A stretch of 64,000 nt of DNA from Glandiceps talaboti (taxonomy: Eukaryota > Hemichordata > Enteropneusta > Spengelidae): positions 1,707,001-1,771,000 of the forward strand of contig NC_135551.1 of NCBI RefSeq assembly GCF_964340395.1, in the 5' to 3' direction. This document shows, piece by piece, positions 36,879-48,411 of the stretch. The notes beneath the pieces were generated by a model. That model worked only from the letters and a program-made list of their open reading frames with translations, was not told where the DNA came from and made no database searches. How positions within the stretch are numbered: the first letter of the stretch is position 1; every line of letters starts with the position of its first letter. The position numbers and the translations under genes were made by a program.

Positions 36879-39800
36879 TTGTCACCATATACATTGTCAC
36901 TGTAAACCATATACATTGTCACTGTAAACCATATACATTGTCACTGTAAACCATATACATTGTCACTGTAAACCTTGTACATTGTCACTGTAAACCATGT
37001 ACATTGTCACTGTAAACCATATACATTGTCACTGTAAACCATATACATTGTCACTGTAAACCATGTACATTGTCACTGTAAACCATATACATTGTCACTG
37101 TAAACCATGTACATTGTCACTGTAAACCATGTACATTGTCACTGTAAACCATGTACATTGTCACTGTAAACCATGTACATTGTCACTGTAAACCTTGTAC
37201 ATTGTCACTGTAAACCTTGTACATTGTCACTGTAAACCATATACATTGTCACTGTAAACCATGTACATTGTCACTGTAAACCTTGTACATTGTCACTGTA
37301 AACCATATACATTGTCACTGTAAACCATGTACATTGTCACTGTAAACCATGTACATTGTCACTGTAAACCTTGTACATTGTCACTGTAAACCTTGTACAT
37401 TGTCACTGTAAACCATGTACATTGTCACTGTAAACCTTGTACATTGTCACTGTAAACCTTGTACATTGTCACTGTAAACCTTGTACATTGTCACTGTAAA
37501 CCATGTACATTGTCACTGTAAACCATATACATTGTCACTGTAAACCTTGTACATTGTCACTGTAAACCTTGTACATTGTCACTGTAAACCATATACATTG
37601 TCACTGTAAACCATATACATTGTCACTGTAAACCATGTACATTGTCACTGTAAACCATATACATTGTCACTGTAAACCATATACATTGTCACTGTAAACC
37701 TTGTACATTGTCACTGTAAACCATGTACATTGTCACTGTAAACCATATACATTGTCACTGTAAACCATGTACATTGTCACTGTAAACCATGTACATTGTC
37801 ACTGTAAACCATGTACATTGTCACTGTAAACCATGTACATTGTCACTGTAAACCTTGTACATTGTCACTGTAAACCTTGTACATTGTCACTGTAAACCAT
37901 ATACATTGTCACTGTAAACCATGTACATTGTCACTGTAAACCTTGTACATTGTCACTGTAAACCATGTACATTGTCACTGTAAACCTTGTACATTGTCAC
38001 TGTAAACCATGTACATTGTCACTGTAAACCATGTACATTGTCACTGTAAACCTTGTACATTGTCACTGTAAACCATGTACATTGTCACTGTAAACCATGT
38101 ACATTGTCACTGTAAACCATGTACATTGTCACTGTAAACCTTGTACATTGTCACTGTAAACCATATACATTGTCACTGTAAACCATGTACATTGTCACTG
38201 TAAACCATATACATTGTCACTGTAAACCTTGTACATTGTCACTGTAAACCATGTACATTGTCACTGTAAACCATGTACATTGTCACTGTAAACCATGTAC
38301 ATTGTCACTGTAAACCATATACATTGTCACTGTAAACCATGTACATTGTCACTGTAAACCATGTACATTGTCACTGTAAACCATGTACATTGTCACTGTA
38401 AACCATGTACATTGTCACTGTAAACCATGTACATTGTCACTGTAAACCATTTACATTGTCACTGTAAACCATATACATTGTCACTGTAAACCATGTACAT
38501 TGTCACTGTAAACCATATACATTGTCACTGTAAACCATGTACATTGTCACTGTAAACCATGTACATTGTCACTGTAAACCTTGTACATTGTCACTGTAAA
38601 CCATGTACATTGTCACTGTAAACCATGTACATTGTCACTGTAAACCATATACATTGTCACTGTAAACCATATACATTGTCACTGTAAACCATGTACATTG
38701 TCACTGTAAACCATATACATTGTCACTGTAAACCATGTACATTGTCACTGTAAACCATATACATTGTCACTGTAAACCATATACATTGTCACTGTAAACC
38801 ATATACATTGTCACTGTAAACCATATACATTGTCACTGTAAACCTTGTACATTGTCACTGTAAACCATATACATTGTCACTGTAAACCATATACATTGTC
38901 ACTGTAAACCATGTACATTGTCACTGTAAACCATCTACATTGTCACTGTAAACCATGTACACTGTCACTGTAAACCTTGTACATTGTCACTGTAAACCAT
39001 CTACATTGTCACTGTAAACCATGTACATTGTCACTGTAAACCATGTACATTGTCACTGTAAACCATGTACATTGTCACTGTAAACCATGTACATTGTCAC
39101 TGTAAACCATATACATTGTCACTGTAAACCATATACATTGTCACTGTAAACCATATACATTGTCACTGTAAACCATGTACATTGTCACTGTAAACCATGT
39201 ACATTGTCACTGTAAACCATATACATTGTCACTGTAAACCATATACATTGTCACTGTAAACCATATACATTGTCACTGTAAACCATATACATTGTCACTG
39301 TAAACCTTGTACATTGTCACTGTAAACCATGTACATTGTCACTGTAAACCTTGTACATTGTCACTGTAAACCATATACATTGTCACTGTAAACCATGTAC
39401 ATTGTCACTGTAAACCTTGTACATTGTCACTGTAAACCATGTACATTGTCACTGTAAACCATGTACATTGTCACTGTAAACCATGTACATTGTCACTGTA
39501 AACCATGTACATTATCACTGTAAACCATGTACATTGTCACTGTAAACCATATACATTGTCACTGTAAACCATGTACATTGTCACTGTAAACCTTGTACAT
39601 TGTCACTGTAAACCATGTACATTGTCACTGTAAACCTTGTACATTGTCACTGTAAACCATATACATTGTCACTGTAAACCATGTACATTGTCACTGTAAA
39701 CCTTGTACATTGTCACTGTAAACCATGTACATTGTCACTGTAAACCATGTACATTGTCACTGTAAACCATATACATTGTCACTGTAAACCATTTACATTG

Positions 39801-40983
39801 TCACTGTAAACCATGTACATTGTCACTGTAAACCATGTACATTGTCACTGTAAACCATGTACATTGTCACTGTAAACCATGTACATTGTCACTGTAAACC
39901 ATATACATTGTCACTGTAAACCATGTACATTGTCACTGTAAATCTTGTACATTGTCACTGTAAACCATATACATTGTCACTGTAAACCATGTACATTGTC
40001 ACTGAAAACCATGTACATTGTCACTGTAAACCATGTACATTGTCACTATAAACCATATACATTGTCACTGTAAACCATATACATTGTCACTGTAAACCAT
40101 GTACATTGTCACTGTAAACCATATACATTGTCACTGTAAACCATATACATTGTCACTGTAAACCATATACATTGTCACTGTAAACCATGTACATTGTCAC
40201 TGTAAACCATATACATTGTCACTGTAAACCATGTACATTGTCACTGTAAACCATATACATTGTCACTGTAAACCATATACATTGTCACTGTAAACCATAT
40301 ACATTGTCACTGTAAACCATTTATATTGTCACTGTAAACCATATACATTGTCACTGTAAACCATGTACATTGTCACTGTAAACCATATACATTGTCACTG
40401 TAAACCATTTACATTGTCACTGTAAACCATTTACATTGTCACTGTAAACCTTGTACATTGTCACTGTAAACCATGTACATTGTCACTGTAAACCATATAC
40501 ATTGTCACTGTAAACCATGTACATTGTCACTGTAAACCATGTACATTGTCACTGTAAACCATGTACATTGTCACTGTAAACCATATACATTGTCACTGTA
40601 AACCATATACATTGTCACTGTAAACCATTTACATTGTCACTGTAAACCATTTACATTGTCACTGTAAACCATGTACATTGTCACTGTAAACCATATACAT
40701 TGTCACTGTAAACCATGTACATTGTCTCTGTAAACCTTGTACATTGTCACTAAACCTTGTACATTGTCACTGTAAACCATGTACATTGTCACTGTAAACC
40801 ATGTACATTGTCACTGTAAACCATATACATTGTCACTGTAAACCATGTACATTGTCACTGTAAACCATGTACATTGTCACTGTAAACCATATACATTGTC
40901 ACTGTAAACCATATACATTGTCACTGTAAACCATGTACATTGTCACTGTAAACCATATACATTGTCACTGTAAACCATGTACA
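36879..40983. repeat. 22-bp satellite array, 4.1 kb
   Basis: About 186 copies of CATTGTCACTGTAAACCATG with TA. Variation is almost limited to one dinucleotide position (CATGTA, CATATA, CTTGTA, rarely CATTTA), so copies are very homogeneous. Period 22 breaks all frames. Confidence 0.98.
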
Positions 40984-41792
40984 CTCATGTTATTTTCATT
41001 GAGAGTGATAAAGTTCTGTTCTATAGCTATTACTGAAGTTTATCAAAAATCAGTGTTTATTTTTTTAATCCATGAATAAATGCGGACTACAAGCCATGAA
41101 TTACCAGTTTGGGTGACTTGCATTGCATATCAACAACAGATGATGGTGTGAAATTGAATAATATTGATCTACACATACTAGTAGTAAATGCAAGTAACAC
41201 ATCATTGTGCTGGTCCCATAGACCAACGTTGGTGTAGGGTTTATGCAAAGACCACTCGTGTAGGGTATATGCTTCTACTAATTACTACGAATGTCACCTA
41301 TCAAGGCAATCCAGTTATCGCTATTTACTTTAACTTGACATAATCTACTAGTAGGCCGTTAATTCTCTAAGAGGATTAGTTCGTCAATCACTTTTTTATC
41401 ACCTTCATGATACCTGAGACCACTATAGATGATACAAACTACTGTGCTAAAACCATGGCAATAAATGTTTTCATCCAAATATGAAAAACACCAACAACAG
41501 AAAAGATTCCTGAATAACATAGCTGGAAATTAATTTGTTCGAGTTAATGGTGTCAAAACCTAGAAGTTGGCAACTGCATAATTTATGATTTACTACGATC
41601 AGTTCCAGTGTTGTGTGAGACGTCCTGTCATGTCCAAGGGATAGGAACTTACTGCTACTATGTATCATTAATTAAAGACCACTAACACACTGGTATATTT
41701 GCATTGGTTAATGTGAATCTTACTTGCGTTGATGTCATGAATACATAAATAACCATTTATTGGTTATTGGTTACCATGATTATTATTTTCAG
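40984..41792. other. unique sequence before terminal exons
   Basis: AT-rich DNA. A 65-codon minus-strand frame at 41471-41668 has no support. Confidence 0.35.
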
Positions 41793-41936
41793 CCAAAAAA
41801 TAGGAGAGGGATCTACAGGGGCCTTGTAACTTCAAGTCGAAGACGAGAAGTGACAAAACCTTTAGGTCACGAGTATTTTCTAGCTGTAGGAAGACAAATA
41901 TTGGGAAATAGTATTCTCATACCTATGTACGCATAA
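41793..41936 (+). CDS. candidate terminal exon, unidentified gene
   Basis: A strong acceptor (ATGATTATTATTTTCAG) is followed by 47 codons and TAA at 41934. Only phase 0 is open; the other two frames stop within 12 codons. The peptide includes NRRGIYRGLVTSSRRREVTK and HEYFLAVGRQILGNSILIP and looks like genuine coding sequence. A phase-0 donor exists at 33878, but not at 35252, so it would be an alternative 3' end or belong to another transcript. Confidence 0.42.
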   Translation, partial: PKNRRGIYRGLVTSSRRREVTKPLGHEYFLAVGRQILGNSILIPMYA

Positions 41937-42025
41937 GTTGTTGTCAACCGTCGGGAATAGGAAGTAGTTTAGAGTACTCATTATGGTAACTTTCAACGTT
42001 TTGACTCATATTTCTAACACCGCAG

Positions 42026-42149
42026 AACCACAAGGTATGATGAAGACGTGAGTAGTAGGATAGAAATCCCATGTCTTCGTTCCGAACGCCTTCATCTTAG
42101 TGTGTGGTATTCAAGTCATCCAGCTGATGAATCAAGGCGAGACTCATAA
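42026..42149 (+). CDS. candidate alternative terminal exon 4c
   Basis: Acceptor TTTCTAACACCGCAG in phase 2 is followed by one base plus 40 codons, then TAA at 42147. The peptide (TTRYDEDVSSRIEIPCLRSE, then RLHLSVWYSSHPADESRRDS) is clearly protein-like. IPCLRSERLHLSVWYSS faintly recalls a C2-type beta strand, which I do not rely on. It joins the donor at 35252 in frame across an intron containing the 22-bp array. Confidence 0.43.
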
Positions 42150-43305
42150 ACTGTCTCTCTATAATAGTGGTCTAACACTTTCTCATAGGCCCACTTCAGA
42201 TTAGATACAATTTTAGATATGAAGACAGTTCTCTTGGTCTGAACAATAGAATCCTATCTAATCCAAATTAGATAACACATATACAAATAGTTGGGATTGA
42301 ATTTTTCAGCTGTGACACAGACATAGACAATTCATTGTCTGTGTGGCTGTGATTATATCATTGACAATGAACTGTCTTTTCAATTATTTATAGTCGATTT
42401 TTAACGTATCACAAACACACATGCAGACGTAGAGCTAGATCATATAATGATGAACATATGTAGAATATCGAAATCCTTCGAAGCGAATTTGCCATGATCT
42501 TAGTATATGTATTGAATACTGAATTGCCCAAAAGCCCACAAGCGACTGTACTTACAGACTTGAAAACAGTTACTGTACATGTATTTAACTTGGTTCACTG
42601 AAAGCAGACAACGAAGCTATAATATATAATAAATCTTTCACAATAGGGAACTTGCAATCCAGACTGAGCATGCTCAGACGCAAATGACTATGGGATTATC
42701 TGTGGTTATCGTAATACCTAATCTGGAGCTACCGATAAAATAAACCTCCCATAATGGTCAGGGTATCTATGAATTGATCATTCGTGGTTGCAAACAATGT
42801 ACCAGTATTGTTTACAATACCAATTCATTAGCATTTATTATCACATTTCCCATGATCCAACATTCAACATGGCGAGTTTGCAAGTTCCCTATTAGTCAAC
42901 ACGAATGTATTATACCAGCTAGTGAACTCACAGTCGGCAGATTCCAAGAACTGATAAAAAACAATTTCTAGTATACATCCAAGCCTAATTCTTGTGTGTG
43001 TGTGTGGGGGGGGGGGGGGCAATAAGGTGGCCATTGAATAGTTACACCAAATTACCATATACAATGTATTATTATCGTGATGAATTCAAGATACTAATTT
43101 GAATCAGATAACAGACACCTCAGACATCGGTATGCAAGGTAAATGCTCAAACCATTAATATAAAATTTGTATGACAAAAACCAAACAGAATAACAATTCA
43201 AACTTGTCATGACTTATGCTTTGCACTCAAAATTAAATCACTGGTGTTATGCATTGGCTATTTACTACTCATAATATAAATGACAACAGTGAAAATAAAA
43301 CGATA
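42150..43305. other. intergenic unique sequence with (TG)n/G-run
   Basis: No exon is supported. A short (TG)n followed by a run of G is at about 42993-43019. The palindrome TGAGCATGCTCA is near 42665. Confidence 0.4.
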
Positions 43306-43460
43306 AGCTAAATTAACAAACTTAATATATTGAATTTGAAGTATGCATTCTTAAGATATAGCGTAATTACAAAAAAATCATAAATTATGTAAATGACTAA
43401 TTTATTGGAGTTTATGAAAATCATTAGAATCAATGAAGTAGTTTTTGAGATATTGTGTCC

Positions 43461-43533
<73 letters not shown>

Positions 43534-43562
43534 AGTATATCATATAACCTTTCCTTACGGGA
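43306..43562 (-). mobile_element. partial copy of the 989-bp inverted-repeat element
   Basis: Read on the minus strand it starts CTCCCGTAAGG (43562 end), has the (TCTG)n tract at about 43463-43530, then the GCTATATCTTAAGAATGCAT segment of the 146-bp repeat. The opposite inverted repeat is not found, so the copy is truncated. Confidence 0.65.
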
Positions 43563-43632
43563 GAGTATAAAAACAACGACTCGGATTTTCGACACTCTAT
43601 CTAGATTTGACATATGAACCGTTTATCTAGGT

Positions 43633-43810
43633 TTCACCTAGTCTATCAGCTAGCCCTCGGATGTTCTTCCGATAAAATACAACACACAGCCGAACAACGC
43701 TATCGAGGATGGAACATCCGAGTGTTCGGGCAAGCCCTCACATGCGAACTTCGTTCGCTTATAGTTATAACATCGAAAGAAAGCCCGAACGTCTAGCAGC
43801 AAGACTAGGT
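43633..43810. mobile_element. foldback element bounded by ACCTAGTCT / AGACTAGGT
   Basis: The ends ACCTAGTCT and AGACTAGGT are inverted, and interior segments (TCGGATGTTC and GAACATCCGA) are also complementary, giving a large imperfect stem. Confidence 0.5.
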
Positions 43811-43813
43811 TTC

Positions 43814-43841
43814 ACCATGGATGTATTAATACATCCATGGT
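43814..43841. repeat. 28-bp perfect palindrome
   Basis: ACCATGGATGTATT is followed directly by its exact complement, with no loop. It sits between two inverted-repeat elements. Confidence 0.9.
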
Positions 43842-43873
43842 TTGACGTACACCCGGGGACGTACACTAAAACC

Positions 43874-44021
43874 CAATCTGATTAAAATCTAATGCGGCAA
43901 GATGTCTTTATTTACCTCTATTTCGTGGGAAGGCGGAGATCACCCGAAACAAAACAAACGAGACAAAACGATGGAAATAGAGGTAAATAAAGACATCTAG
44001 CCGCTTTTTGTAATCAGATTG
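43874..44021. mobile_element. 148-bp MITE with long inverted arms
   Basis: Ends are CAATCTGATTA and TAATCAGATTG. Arms at 43900-43924 and 43974-43998 are exactly complementary over 25 bp (core GTCTTTATTTACCTCTATTT). It lies 405 bp upstream of the ADGB start codon. TAATCAGATTG also occurs alone near 30523. Confidence 0.75.
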
Positions 44022-44313
44022 ACTTAACCAGGCCTTTCGCCTCCGACAGCCGCTTACCATTTCGATGTCAGAACGAAAACGAAAGTTGGCAAACAGGAGT
44101 CTGTTAGGGGGCGCTCAACATCACAAAATCAAAATTTAACTTGATTGTCTGGAATCTAATTTTTAGATTTTGGTCATCAAGTAAATAAATGAATGCACTT
44201 TGTTTATGTGATATTGGCAATTCTGAGTGTTTTCACGGGAAAAATAGTCCTGAGAAGAAAAAAGGGATTGTAGGTCGACACGCATGCGTAACGCCTTTGT
44301 TTCTTGACCTTTG

Positions 44314-44327
44314 CTCGCCGTGGCAAC
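44314..44327 (+). promoter_or_regulatory. X-box-like site upstream of ADGB
   Basis: CTCGCC-GT-GGCAAC has a perfect right half-site and a left half matching four of six positions of GTTGCC. It is 100 bp before the ADGB ATG. CGCATGCGT at 44281 resembles an NRF1 site. Androglobin is known in vertebrates as a gene of ciliated cells and testis, so RFX input is plausible. Confidence 0.4.
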
Positions 44328-44426
44328 CACTTTTTGTGCCTGGAGATCGATGCCAGGGGAATTTAAACCTTATTTTTGCTAAATACTAAAGACTTAGACC
44401 AAACCTGGTCATTTTCGAAGTCCGGG

Positions 44427-44491
44427 ATGGCATCAAAAGCAGCGAAAAAGAAAGAATCGGCCAACAGGGTCAACTCTGCTTCCAAACAAGA
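44427..44491 (+). CDS. ADGB: androglobin exon 1 (start)
   Basis: ATGGCATC opens 21 codons plus two bases (MASKAAKKKESANRVNSASK...) ending at GA|gtaagt, phase 2. The MASK start, the Lys cluster and the RVNSA segment resemble the N-terminus of vertebrate androglobin. The two carried bases complete a Glu codon with the first base of exon 2. Androglobin is a large chimeric protein with an N-terminal calpain-like protease domain and a permuted globin domain, expressed mainly in ciliated cells and testis. Only the extreme N-terminus is here. The exon lies behind a cluster of MITEs and an X-box-like site. Intron 1 is 11.8 kb and mostly repeats. Confidence 0.82.
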
Positions 44492-45174
44492 GTAAGTCTT
44501 CTGCAGACTGCAGTTTGTTTATTTCAGTTCAAAATGGCCGACATTTTGTCTGTGATTTGATTCGTGTAGGGATGTTACTATTCGACAAACATACATATCT
44601 TTTACAGGGTGCGTAGTTTGGCGTCCTTGGCGATTTGACCGTGATACATTTATTCTTAAATCTGTTGCCATCTGCTGTTGAATCAGGAAGTAGGTATACG
44701 GAGCTAAAAGTTTAGTAAAACACCTGTCAACGCGCAGATGTTTTTCATACAATGATACATTTAAATCATATTAACTATTGATTGATTTGCTTAAAAATAA
44801 TAACGACTTTATAGAAAGTTTCAGGTACAAACGAGTTTGATGTATTTGATGGTAAGGTCTAATGGATTTACAACAGAGCATTTAAAATTCTTAATGTCTT
44901 AATAAATGTAGTACTGATTCAGTGATTATGTTAAAGTAAAGTCATGGATCTCCACAAAATGACTTATTCTACATTGTAAGCACTTCATTACGGTTTGTTA
45001 TTAATAACTAATCATGTTTAACAAGTAAAAGAAAAGTTTTAGTAAAGAGAAAACATATATAATTCACTGTGATGTTAGATTAGGTACATGTACATGTAGT
45101 TTGTGAAGTACAGTACAGCATTGGGGTTTAATATTTATATACATTGCTACAATTACCACTGTAAAACATATTTG
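44492..45174. other. ADGB intron 1, proximal part
   Basis: AT-rich sequence. A 77-codon minus-strand frame at 44519-44752 has no support. Nothing else is seen. Confidence 0.5.
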
Positions 45175-45743
45175 CTTGTATTTCGGTGGGACCTCACCTT
45201 ATTTCGTGAATCAAAAAACTGGTGTCATGATGCATTTAAGATTTTCTCTAAATTAGGGTTACAACATAAGTTCGCCAACTTGGAACCAATAACTACTAAT
45301 GAAGCAACTGCATTATAAGAAATGTTCATGCCAACCAATGGGAATCAGAAATAATTCAAAACCCAAGTTGAGAACATATATTACTTTCAAGAAAACTTAC
45401 GGAAAAGAAAATTATTTATTAGGAGAAATGTCCCATGCAAAACACTCCATAATGGCTCAATTTCGACTAGGCATAGGTAGACTTTGTGGGCTTGAAGTCG
45501 AAGACAGAGAATGTGACTTCTGCCAAAACTTACCAGAGGATGAAGTACACTTTATGTTTTACTGTAATTTATACAAGGATCTAAGGAAAGCATTAATGGA
45601 TAAAATAATAACTTCAATTCCAAACTTTAAGTCATATGAACATTTACGATAAACTACACCATTTAATGTTAAAATTTCCCAGTGATACTGCAAACTTTCT
45701 ACATGAAGCATTTAATCGTAGGAAAACCTTTATGTATCATTAA
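45175..45743 (+). pseudogene. non-LTR retrotransposon C-terminal remnant
   Basis: Three overlapping forward frames together read as the end of a LINE polyprotein: RESKNWCHDAFKIFSKLGL, then KLRTYITFKKTYGKENYLL, HSIMAQFRLGIGRL and a CxxC...H...C zinc-knuckle-like segment (ECDFC...EDEVHFMFYC), then DKLHHLMLKFPSD to TAA at 45741. At least two frameshifts (near 45300 and 45650) show it is dead. It is 5'-truncated and in the sense orientation of ADGB. A (TTTA)n tract and a 3'-UTR-like stretch (AAGCCAGAGGGCTGGATGTG) follow. Confidence 0.8.
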
Positions 45744-45754
45744 AACGTACGTGA

Positions 45755-45757
45755 TAT

Positions 45758-45800
<43 letters not shown>
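45755..45800. repeat. (TTTA)n tract downstream of the LINE remnant
   Basis: About 11 TTTA units between the end of the LINE reading frame and its likely 3' UTR. Confidence 0.9.
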
Positions 45801-45929
45801 TGTATTTTGACATTCTTTTTGTGTCCTATAAGCCAGAGGGCTGGATGTGGCTCTTTTGTTTGTAAATTATATTTAAGCATTGTATAATTTAAATAAGTCC
45901 ACATAGGACACCTTAATAAACAATAACAT

Positions 45930-47224
45930 AACGTGTACATACATGTAGATGTAGACCAGCTTGCACATTGAGTATATAATACTCTATTCTGTCATTGGAG
46001 AAGGAAGGTACAATATCATTAAGTTCAAACTTATTCCATCTGCTACTTTGCTTGATACCTTTTTTGAAATCTGTTAGACATATTTTCCATATGATATACT
46101 GGTAGGCTTGGTTTGACTGTCTTCATGTTTAGCATACTGACATGTGGAAATGGGTCTTACTGATGTATGCGTACATTGTATATCTGTGCTAATATGAGAA
46201 TCTGTCAAACTTAATATCAAAACAATCAGACCATTACTTTTCTCATGTAAAAGTACTGATTTGGTAATCAGACTTCACTAATTAATTCAGTGTAAGTGAT
46301 AGTTTTAGAATTTAAACTGTACAAAATAGACCTTTCCGTCAAATTTAGACTGCTACATTTCCAATCAAGATGTAAATGTGAGGATATTTTATCTTACCAT
46401 GTATGTATGTATAAATATTTTGGTGTACTATGTTACTGTGGATATTTATTTCCCTGTATAAACTACATGTACCCTTGTGCATGAGTTAATTACATGTATT
46501 ACACATAAGAAGTACATTGTACATTGAAGCATACAATGGTGTATCATGTACATAGTCGGTATAGGGCTTCATACCATTGAAGGCAATAGTTGACTTTCCA
46601 GTGTCACTGCAGACACTGAGGTATTGAATTGACACCATTGTATTAAATTGGCACCAAGTTACATCTACATGTGTACACGTTTAGTAAAGTTGTTTGTAGT
46701 GTTATATGCTACTTGTGGTTGTATTTGGACAGCATTCTTAAATAGTGTTATTGGGTGACAGAAAGGGATATTTTTGAAAGTTTGATAACGAAACAATTAT
46801 GCCATTATGTCACTTCAGATTATATCTGAATGGTCACCTGATAAGTGTTCTACTCCATAGCTAAACTACATGTACCAGTGTACAATCTACATCTGTTGAA
46901 GCAGTGAATACATCATGAATAATTCATTGTTATTGATTTTCGCTGTTAGTGTTAGCTACTATACCAGAAAGTTGAAGAAACTCCTATTGATGTGTGTTCT
47001 GGGAATGACAATGTCACATCATGTAAAAGAGGTACATGTAAAGTGTTGAGATGTAACTATTTAGACAATTCTGTGTAGTTGATATAACATTTGGGATGAA
47101 TTTTACAAATAACAATACATTTTGATGTGCAGTTGTCTGGCAAACCCTTCCCCATGTCAATCAATGGATGGCAAACACAATAATACATGCGATACTTGTA
47201 TACAGTTATACAAACTGAACACAT
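45930..47224. other. ADGB intron 1, unique AT-rich sequence
   Basis: Rich in ACATGTA motifs. No exon is supported. Confidence 0.5.
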
Positions 47225-48342
47225 TAATGCATGTGCTATTAAGTTATAAACTAACAGTAATACATGTGCTGTACATGTGCATTTAACTAAACAGTAATAC
47301 ATGTGCTATACATGTACAGTTAACTAAACAGTAATACATGTGCTGTACAGTTAACTAAACAGTAATACATGTGCTATACGTGTACAGTTAACTAAACAGT
47401 AATACATGTGCTATACATGTACAGTTAACTAAACAGTAATACATGTGCTGTACAGTTAACTAAACAGTAATACATGTGCTATACGTGTACAGTTAACTAA
47501 ACAGTAATACATGTGCTGTACAGTTAACTAAACAGTAATACATGTGCTATACATGTACAGTTAACTAAACAGTAATACATGTGCTATACAGTTAACTAAC
47601 AGTAATACATGTGCTATACAGTTAACTAAACAGTAATACATGTGCTATACGTGTACAGTTAACTAAACAGTAATACATGTGCTGTACAGTTAACTAAACA
47701 GTAATACATGTGCTATACATGTACAGTTAACTAAACAGTAATACATGTGCTATACAGTTAACTAACAGTAATACATGTGCTATACAGTTAACTAAACAGT
47801 AATACATGTGCTATACGTGTACAGTTAACTAAACAGTAATACATGTGCTGTACATGTACATTTAACTAAACAGTAATACATGTGCTATACATGTACAGTT
47901 AACTAAACAGTAATACATGTGCTATACAGTTAACTAACAGTAATACATGTGCTATACATGTACAGTTAACTAACAGTAATACATGTGCTATACATGTACA
48001 GTTAACTAACAGTAATACATGTGCTATACAGTTTGATAAACAGTAATACATGTGCTATACATGTACAGTTAACTAACAGTAATACATGTGCTGTACAGTT
48101 AACTAAACAGTAATACATGTGCTATACGTGTACAGTTAACTAAACAGTAATACATGTGCTATACAGTTAACTAACAGTAATACATGTACAGTTAACTAAC
48201 AGTAATACATGTGCTATACATGTACAGTTAACTAACAGTAATACATGTGCTATACATGTACAGTTAACTAACAGTAATACATGTGCTATACATGTACAGT
48301 TAACTAACAGTAATACATGTGCTATACAGTTTGATAAACAGA
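47225..48342. repeat. 28/37-bp tandem array
   Basis: About 33 units of AACAGTAATACATGTGCTAT with or without an extra ACATGTACAG block, so two unit lengths are mixed. ACATGT palindromes occur in every unit. Confidence 0.95.
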
Positions 48343-48411
48343 ACAGTTTTCATGCTTTCTAGCAAGGACAGTCTTGTCTATTTGTAATGATCAGACTGAC
48401 ATTATATCATG

